Of a DNA stretch of 64,000 bases, positions 59,341 through 64,000 are shown piece after piece. This DNA is from Streptomyces rimosus subsp. rimosus (GTDB lineage: Bacteria; Actinomycetota; Actinomycetes; Streptomycetales; Streptomycetaceae). The stretch covers positions 62,001 to 126,000 of the forward strand of contig NZ_JOCQ01000004.1 of assembly GCF_000720725.1 (NCBI RefSeq), given 5' to 3'. Both the position numbers and the translations under genes were made by a program. The notes below the pieces were generated by a model, which saw only the letters and a list, made by a program, of their open reading frames with translations, ran no database searches and was not told the origin of the DNA. Position 1 is the stretch's first letter; the number at the start of each line of letters is the position of its first letter.

Positions 59341-60642
59341 ATGGGCACACGCTGGATACCCGGCGCCGAGCGCCTCGGAGACGGCAGCATCGGCGGAGAC
59401 ATGGACACCCCCGGACTGCCGCCCCGCGTCGTCTGGCACAGCACCGAAAGCGGCTCCGGCGACGACGCCTTCCGTAACGTCGGCGACTACCTCATCAACA
59501 TCGGTGCCGAGCCTCACATCCTCTACGACCCCGTCACCGATCGCATCGGCCAGTACGGACCACTCGACGAATCCGCGCGAGCCCTACGCAACGACGGCTC
59601 CAGTCGCACCAACCGAACCGGGCGCGTCTGTATCCAGATTGAGGTACTGGCCAGGGCAGCCAATCCCTTTACCAGTTACTGGCGACCGGGACCGAACTTC
59701 CGCGCCCTCATGGCAGCCATCCGGAGCTGGGGCGTCCCCGACACCTTCCCCATGGGTGCTCCGCCGGCCTACCCCGGAGGCTCCCGACGTACGCGCTCCG
59801 TCTGGCTCTACGAAGGCGGCCATTACTGCCACGCAAATGTTCCCGGTAACGATCACGGCGACCCTGGCTGCATTTCTGCGGCCCGACTCTTTGCTGCGGC
59901 CGGCGGGGGAGGGAGCAAGCCCACCGGCCGGACGTGGATTGTGCGCGCTGGGCAGACCATGGCAGGCATCGCCGCGGCCGTCGGCATCTCCCTGGCCTCG
60001 CTGATCGGCGCCAACCCTCAGGTTCATAACCCCAACGTGATCAAGCCCGGCCAGGAGCTGCACCTGCCAGATGGTGCCAAGCCGCAGCCAGACCCGCCCA
60101 CCACACCCAGTAAGCCGCCGGGCGGCGGAGGCGGGGGAGGAGGCATCGGCCATTACCGGGTCGTCATCGGCGGGTACAGCTACGGGCCCGGCGCCTACGG
60201 CAGCCACGTTACCCGCGTCGGCCAGGCCCTCGTCCGCCGCGGTTTCGGCAGCTATTACTCCGTTGGACCTGGCCCTCGCTGGACCGATGCCGATACCCGC
60301 GCGTACGCCGCTTTCCAGCGCTCCCTTGGGCACACCGGTGTCGCTGCCGACGGCATTCCCGGTCCGGCCACGTTGCGCGTCCTCCTTGGCTCCGGCAGCA
60401 GCTCCAGCTCGTATCCGGGCCGCGCAGCAGTCCGCTACGGAGCCAGTGGCCCCCAGGTGCTGGCCGTCGACAAGGCTCTGCTCCGCAAGGGCTATGGACG
60501 CTACCTCTCTTACGGCCCTTCGAGCTTTTATGGAAAGACAACCCGAGCCGGGGTCAAGGCATTTCAGAAGAACCAGGGATGGTACGGCACCGACGCTGAC
60601 GGAAACGTCGGGCCGATCACATGGCGGAGGCTAATGCAGTGA
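59341..60642 (+). CDS. Endolysin: amidase + LysM + peptidoglycan-binding repeats
   Basis: 433 residues, GAGAGAC upstream of ATG, no signal peptide. Residues about 1-190 look like an N-acetylmuramoyl-L-alanine amidase with zinc ligands in VVWHSTESG and NDHGDPGCI. A LysM motif (RAGQTMAGIAAAVGISLASL) spans about 198-245. After a Gly-rich linker, two peptidoglycan-binding_1-like repeats follow (TRAYAAFQRSLG, TRAGVKAFQKNQG). It cuts host wall peptide cross-links at lysis. The holin-like gene overlaps its end. Confidence 0.88.
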   Translation: MGTRWIPGAERLGDGSIGGDMDTPGLPPRVVWHSTESGSGDDAFRNVGDYLINIGAEPHILYDPVTDRIGQYGPLDESARALRNDGSSRTNRTGRVCIQIEVLARAANPFTSYWRPGPNFRALMAAIRSWGVPDTFPMGAPPAYPGGSRRTRSVWLYEGGHYCHANVPGNDHGDPGCISAARLFAAAGGGGSKPTGRTWIVRAGQTMAGIAAAVGISLASLIGANPQVHNPNVIKPGQELHLPDGAKPQPDPPTTPSKPPGGGGGGGGIGHYRVVIGGYSYGPGAYGSHVTRVGQALVRRGFGSYYSVGPGPRWTDADTRAYAAFQRSLGHTGVAADGIPGPATLRVLLGSGSSSSSYPGRAAVRYGASGPQVLAVDKALLRKGYGRYLSYGPSSFYGKTTRAGVKAFQKNQGWYGTDADGNVGPITWRRLMQ

Positions 60643-60863
60643 ACGATTACATCAAGAAGAATCCGATCCTCACCCGAACTCTGGTGGTGGGCCTCCTGAC
60701 TGCCCTGGTGCACTTTGTGCCGGGCCTGGCAGGCGTAGAGGCGAACGAGGCTGTCATCGGCGGTCTCAATACGCTGCTCGTCCTCATCGTCGGCCTGGAA
60801 TCCCGCACCAAGGTCACGGCCAACCAGCACGTGGTCGTCGATGCACGCGACAGCCAGCAGTAA
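60639..60863 (+). CDS. Holin-like membrane protein
   Basis: GTG at 60639 with GGAGG 8 nt upstream; an in-frame ATG at 60621 is less likely. 74 residues, one or two hydrophobic segments (TLVVGLLTALVHFVPGLAG; GLNTLLVLIVGL) and a charged C terminus. It overlaps the endolysin stop. Typical of actinophage lysis cassettes, where it would permit endolysin release. Confidence 0.65.
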   Translation: MNDYIKKNPILTRTLVVGLLTALVHFVPGLAGVEANEAVIGGLNTLLVLIVGLESRTKVTANQHVVVDARDSQQ

Positions 60864-60876
60864 CACTCACGATTAC

Positions 60877-60919
60877 GGCTACGGAACAATGCAGGCAGCA
60901 AGCGTATTGTTCCGTAGCC
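60877..60919 (+). terminator. 14-bp perfect hairpin before the methyltransferase gene
   Basis: Arms GGCTACGGAACAAT / ATTGTTCCGTAGCC with a 15-nt loop. No T tract. It lies between the holin stop and the methyltransferase start (20 nt further), so it may act as a terminator, an attenuator or an mRNA-stabilising element. Confidence 0.6.
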
Positions 60920-60938
60920 GGTTCGCGAAGGGAAAAAC

Positions 60939-62045
60939 ATGACCCACACTGAGCACAACTTCACCGCACTGGAGATATGCGCCGGAGCCGGAGGGCAGGC
61001 ACTCGGACTGCACCAGGCAGGCTTCCGCCACCACGCACTGATCGAGATCGACAAGCACGCGTGCGAGGCGCAGCGCTAACGCCTGCCCCTGCGCACGCGT
61101 GCTTACCACGCGTGCGAGACACTGAAGCTCAACGTCACGGAGAAGAATGGCTGGGACGACTGCCGGATCATCACAGCTGACCTGACGAAGCTCGACCCAG
61201 CAGAGCTGGCCCTGGAACCCGGCACGCTCGACCTGCTGGCCGGTGGAGTGCCGTGCCCGCCCTTCTCAGCCGCGGGCAAGCAGCTGGGCCCGGATGACGA
61301 GCGCGATCTCTTCCCCACAATGCTCGACCTGGTGAGCTACCTGAAGCCCAAGGCCGTCATGATCGAGAATGTACGCGGCCTGCTCGAACCGCCGCGGAAG
61401 TTCCAGCGCTACCGCGACGATGTGATCAAGACCCGCCTCCTTGCCGAGGGCTACGTCATCTGCGATTGGCGAGTCGTCAAGGCGTGCGATTACGGAGTAC
61501 CTCAGCTCAGGCCGCGCTCGATCCTCATAGCCATGCAGCCGCAGTTCGCTGCCCATTTCACCTGGCCGACGCCCGAGCGGGGCGAGCAGGTGACGGTGGC
61601 GAAGGCGCTCGCGCCAACGATGAGGAAGCGCTTCGGCGACTCATCGGCTGGCAAGAAGGCGTACGCGCGCTGGCACAAAGCCGCCAGCACAGGCATAGCC
61701 CCCACCCTCGTGGGCGGGTCCAAGAAGCATGGAGGCGCCGACCTCGGCCCCACCCGGGCACGGGCCGCCTGGCGCAAACTCGGAATCGACGCCCGCAGCG
61801 TCGCCGATGACCCCGAGGCCACGAAGAACTCGGCCCGTGACCTCTACAGCACGGACAAGGACGGCCAGCCGATCGGCCCGAGACTGACCGTCGCTCAAGC
61901 CGCGATCATCCAAGGCTTCCCCGCCCACTGGCGTTTCGCTGGCCGTAAGACAACGGCCTACCGACAGGTCGGTAACGCCTTCCCGCCGCCGGTCGCCCGA
62001 GCTGTCGGCAAGCACATCATCGCTGCTCTGGAGAAGGGGAACTAG
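60939..62045 (+). pseudogene. Cytosine-C5 DNA methyltransferase, interrupted by an in-frame TAA in a 51-bp insertion
   Basis: A Dcm-type frame starts at ATG 60939 with motif I (ALEICAGAGGQALGLHQAGF) and continues to 62045 with the catalytic PCP motif (VPCPPFSAAGK) near 61245 and the C-terminal VGNAFPPPVA. TAA at 61077 stops it after 46 residues. Removing the 51 nt that lie between the two CACGCGTGCGAG copies gives a continuous 351-residue enzyme (EIDKHACETLKLNV). The insertion may be a duplication, a recent palindromic element, or a bypass/recoding site. Whether an active enzyme is made is unknown. Confidence 0.75.
61053..61118 (+). repeat. 51-bp palindromic insertion with 12-bp direct repeats
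   Basis: CACGCGTGCGAG occurs at 61056-61067 and 61107-61118, exactly 51 nt apart. A 13-bp inverted repeat (AAGCACGCGTGCG at 61053, CGCACGCGTGCTT at 61092) encloses a smaller hairpin AGGCG/CGCCT. It resembles a small palindromic mobile element with target duplication, or the gap of a ribosomal-bypass gene. The TAA lies inside. Confidence 0.7.
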
Positions 62046-62068
62046 TTCCGCTGTACTGAGCGGCTAAC

Positions 62069-62099
62069 AGTGCCCCGGCTAACTCCAGGCCGGGGCACT
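62069..62099 (+). terminator. Terminator after the methyltransferase gene
   Basis: Perfect 11-bp stem AGTGCCCCGGC / GCCGGGGCACT with a 9-nt loop, followed by TCCTT. Separates the methyltransferase from the Rpf-like gene. Confidence 0.78.
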
Positions 62100-62165
62100 T
62101 CCTTACCCTCAAATTAACTTCGGAGGGAGAGCCGAAGCGCCCTGTCCCCAACGAATGGGAACTGT

Positions 62166-62741
62166 ATGCGCAAGCTCGCCCTCGCCCTGATCCCCGCCGT
62201 CCTCGTCACCGCTGCCACCACCGAGCAGGCCGCGGCACGAGGAACCAGCTCCACGCGATACCACATGGTCACGACGACGAAGACCACGCTGGCCGCCCGG
62301 ACCTACACCATCCGCTCTGGCGACACCCTCAGCAGCATCGCCCAGGACCAGCTCGGTGACGCCTCCAAGTGGCAGGCTCTCTACCGCGACAACCGCGCCA
62401 CCATCGGCCCCAACCCCAGCCTGATCTATCCAGGTCAGAAGCTGCGGCTCGCCGTCGGCACGGCTCCGAAGCCCAAGCCCACCCCGCACGAACGTGGCAA
62501 TTCCACCACCACGTGGGACCGCCTCGCCCAGTGCGAATCCGGCGGCAATTGGCACATCAACACCAGCAACGGCTTCTACGGCGGCCTCCAGTTCACCCTC
62601 ACGACCTGGCGGGCCTTCGGCGGCACGGGAATGCCGCACAACGCCAGCAAGGCCGAGCAGATCCGAATCGCCGAAAAGGCGCTTCACGGTCAGGGACCGG
62701 GCGCCTGGCCCGTCTGCTCCTACAAGGCAGGTATGCGTTAG
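62166..62741 (+). CDS. Secreted LysM + transglycosylase (Rpf-like) protein
   Basis: 191 residues. N-terminal signal peptide (KLALALIPAVLVTAATT, cleaved near AAARG). LysM at about 45-95 (YTIRSGDTLSSIAQDQLG, IYPGQKLRL). The C-terminal domain is an Rpf/transglycosylase-like fold: TTWDRLAQCESGGNW contains the catalytic Glu, followed by NGFYGGLQFTLTTWRAFGG. It resembles actinobacterial resuscitation-promoting factors that cut wall glycan. GTATGCGC start follows GGAACT. Confidence 0.8.
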   Translation: MRKLALALIPAVLVTAATTEQAAARGTSSTRYHMVTTTKTTLAARTYTIRSGDTLSSIAQDQLGDASKWQALYRDNRATIGPNPSLIYPGQKLRLAVGTAPKPKPTPHERGNSTTTWDRLAQCESGGNWHINTSNGFYGGLQFTLTTWRAFGGTGMPHNASKAEQIRIAEKALHGQGPGAWPVCSYKAGMR

Positions 62742-62777
62742 TAGACTCACACCACTGACGGCCGTGGGCTTTCAGCA

Positions 62778-62820
62778 GAGAAGCCAGGTGACCTGGGGCA
62801 GACCGGGAGCCTGGCTTCTC
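62778..62820 (+). terminator. Terminator after the Rpf-like gene
   Basis: Perfect 11-bp stem GAGAAGCCAGG / CCTGGCTTCTC with a 21-nt loop, followed by GCATTC. Between it and the gene at 62895 the remaining 74 nt include a GGAGACC ribosome site; a promoter was not identified. Confidence 0.7.
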
Positions 62821-62894
62821 GCATTCACGCTAACAGCCTTCTCGCGGCAGCACTTAATTTGGGGTCACCATAAAGAAAGACACCAGGAGACCCC

Positions 62895-63410
62895 GTGGCA
62901 GAAGAATTCATCCGGCTGCTGATGTGCAAGGACTGCAAGTCCATCGAGGAGCTACCTGACCACGAGGGAACTCCGCACGAGGACCACCTCCTGGGAAACC
63001 TGGTACGCCGCCACCGTTTCCCGGACGGCAACCCGCATACGGCCCACCCCCTGGTACGCATAGCCAAGAAGAACTGGGGTAACGCCGAACACCGGCAGGC
63101 CATCCTCACCAAGCTCAACGAGGCCGTCGCCAACGGCGGCTCCGACGGCCTGGGAGCCGAGTTCTACGGACTCAAGGACACCTTCCGCGAAGACGCCTTG
63201 TCCTGCTGGAAGAAGCACAACCGCACCCTCGACTGCGGGGACTTCCGAAGCAAGCGCGTCATGCTCACCCCCGGCACCGCCACCGAACGCAAGGCCGCCG
63301 GCCTCCCCAAGTACCGCTCCGCCAAGGACCGCTACCTCTGCGATTTCTGCCCGGTCATGAACCGCGTCCGTGCTGACCACTACGACAAGACCGCCGCCAA
63401 GGAGAGCTGA
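62895..63410 (+). CDS. Unknown protein with two Cys pairs
   Basis: GTG with AGGAG upstream; 171 residues. CKDCKS near residue 11 and CDFCPV near 148 suggest zinc binding at each end; the middle is helical, with GLKDTFREDALSCWKKHNR. Overlaps the next gene. This arrangement is seen in actinophage genomes near small regulators. Unknown function. Confidence 0.6.
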   Translation: MAEEFIRLLMCKDCKSIEELPDHEGTPHEDHLLGNLVRRHRFPDGNPHTAHPLVRIAKKNWGNAEHRQAILTKLNEAVANGGSDGLGAEFYGLKDTFREDALSCWKKHNRTLDCGDFRSKRVMLTPGTATERKAAGLPKYRSAKDRYLCDFCPVMNRVRADHYDKTAAKES

Positions 63411-63643
63411 TGCCGAAGCCCAGCATCGGACGCATAGTCCACTACCGGTCTTACGGAACTCCCGGTGGGGAGCACCGACCAGCATGTCGCTTCGCCATCA
63501 TCACTGAGACCCACGACGACGAACGTGCCAGCCTTGTCGTCTTCAACCCCAACGGTCTCTACTTCGACCGCGGCTGCCCCTACGACGAGGCCGGCCAGCT
63601 CGGAGGCACCTGGCACTGGCCCGAGCGCATCAAGGAGAGCTGA
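63410..63643 (+). CDS. Small actinophage protein
   Basis: 77 residues, ATG overlaps previous stop (TGATG). VHYRSYGTPGGEHRPACRFA and a WHWPERIKES end are typical of a widespread small actinophage family of unknown function. Coupled to the HNH gene. Confidence 0.6.
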   Translation: MPKPSIGRIVHYRSYGTPGGEHRPACRFAIITETHDDERASLVVFNPNGLYFDRGCPYDEAGQLGGTWHWPERIKES

Positions 63644-63954
63644 TGCCCACAGCGAAGAAGACCGCGGCCAAGAAGCCGAGCGCGGGGGAGACCGCAGCCA
63701 AGGGCGGTAAGTGGACCGGCGGCACGACCAAAAAGGGCTACGGCTCCGTACGCGATCCCAAGACCGGCAAGGTGACCTACGCCCACCGCCTGGCCGCGGA
63801 GAAGAAGCTGGGCCGCAAGCTGCGCTCGGACGAAACCGTTGACCACAAGAACGGCGACTACACCGACAACCGGCCCAGCAACCTGCGTGTCGTATCCCGA
63901 GCCGAAAACACCCGCCTCCGCCACCAGCGAGACAAGAAGAAGGGCAATAAGTGA
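63643..63954 (+). CDS. HNH endonuclease
   Basis: 103 residues. Lys/Ala-rich start, then YAHRLAAEKKLGRKL and VDHKNGDYTDNRPSNLRVV, the HNH core with catalytic His near 70. Shorter than the HNH at 53195 and different in sequence. Could be a terminase-associated or homing nuclease. Overlaps the next start. Confidence 0.75.
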   Translation: MPTAKKTAAKKPSAGETAAKGGKWTGGTTKKGYGSVRDPKTGKVTYAHRLAAEKKLGRKLRSDETVDHKNGDYTDNRPSNLRVVSRAENTRLRHQRDKKKGNK

Positions 63955-64000
63955 GTGCCGCGGAACACATTTTAGGGTTCTGGGTTGGCATAGCCATCTA
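63951..64000 (+). CDS. Partial ORF at the right edge
   Basis: GTG overlapping the HNH stop, followed by SAAEHILGFWVGIAI, a hydrophobic start that continues beyond the window. A small membrane protein is possible. The end is not visible. Confidence 0.35.
   Translation, partial: MSAAEHILGFWVGIAI

Noticed and set aside
1..64000. tRNA genes and CRISPR arrays
   Set aside because: No tRNA cloverleaf with T-arm and anticodon pattern and no regularly spaced repeats were recognised by eye. A tRNAscan-SE run would be decisive.

Overview
The window is one contiguous piece of a high-GC actinobacterial phage genome, almost certainly a Streptomyces phage or prophage. The evidence is the strong G/C bias at third codon positions, frequent GTG and TTG starts, a WhiB-like protein, an Rpf-like secreted enzyme, and accessory genes of Streptomyces chromosomal type. 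A tail sheath gene followed by a tube gene and a full contractile baseplate set make it a myovirus, which is uncommon among described Streptomyces phages. The large terminase and the start of the portal gene lie left of the window. No integrase was seen.

Layout. (1) 1-3.4 kb: portal (partial), scaffold, and a major capsid gene split into three exons by two closely related group I introns. (2) 3.4-16.2 kb: an accessory island on both strands, inserted between the capsid and connector/tail genes and bounded by terminators. It holds a PCMT-type methyltransferase coupled to a 42-residue Asp-rich peptide (a candidate imiditide-like RiPP pair), two helix-turn-helix/repeat regulators, a HATPase (anti-sigma type), a SAM methyltransferase, an NAD(P)-binding oxidoreductase, a LuxR-type protein, an HExxH metalloprotease and several Streptomyces-type unknowns. 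(3) 16.2-37.5 kb: head-tail connectors, sheath, tube, chaperone pair with a probable frameshift, tape measure carrying two wall-hydrolase domains, LysM/hub/spike/gp25/gpJ baseplate proteins in an order like that of extracellular contractile injection systems, then receptor-binding proteins.

(4) 37.5-57.3 kb: a rightward replication and nucleotide block: DnaC-like loader, DnaB helicase, primase, SNF2-type helicase, gp32-like ssDNA-binding protein, family A DNA polymerase, adenosylcobalamin-type ribonucleotide reductase, RecA, Hjc-like and RuvC-like nucleases, Cas4-like exonuclease, WhiB-like protein, HNH nuclease and small coupled genes. (5) 57.3-64 kb: a run of seven small unknown genes, endolysin, holin-like protein, a cytosine methyltransferase interrupted by a 51-bp palindromic insertion, a secreted LysM-Rpf protein, and small genes including an HNH nuclease.

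Taken together the replication block makes the phage fairly independent of host replication functions. The island, WhiB-like and Rpf-like genes look like host-behaviour or competition cargo. The points most worth following are the twin capsid-gene introns, the candidate aspartimide peptide pair, the interrupted methyltransferase and the island itself. All functional calls come from reading the sequence; no database search was run.
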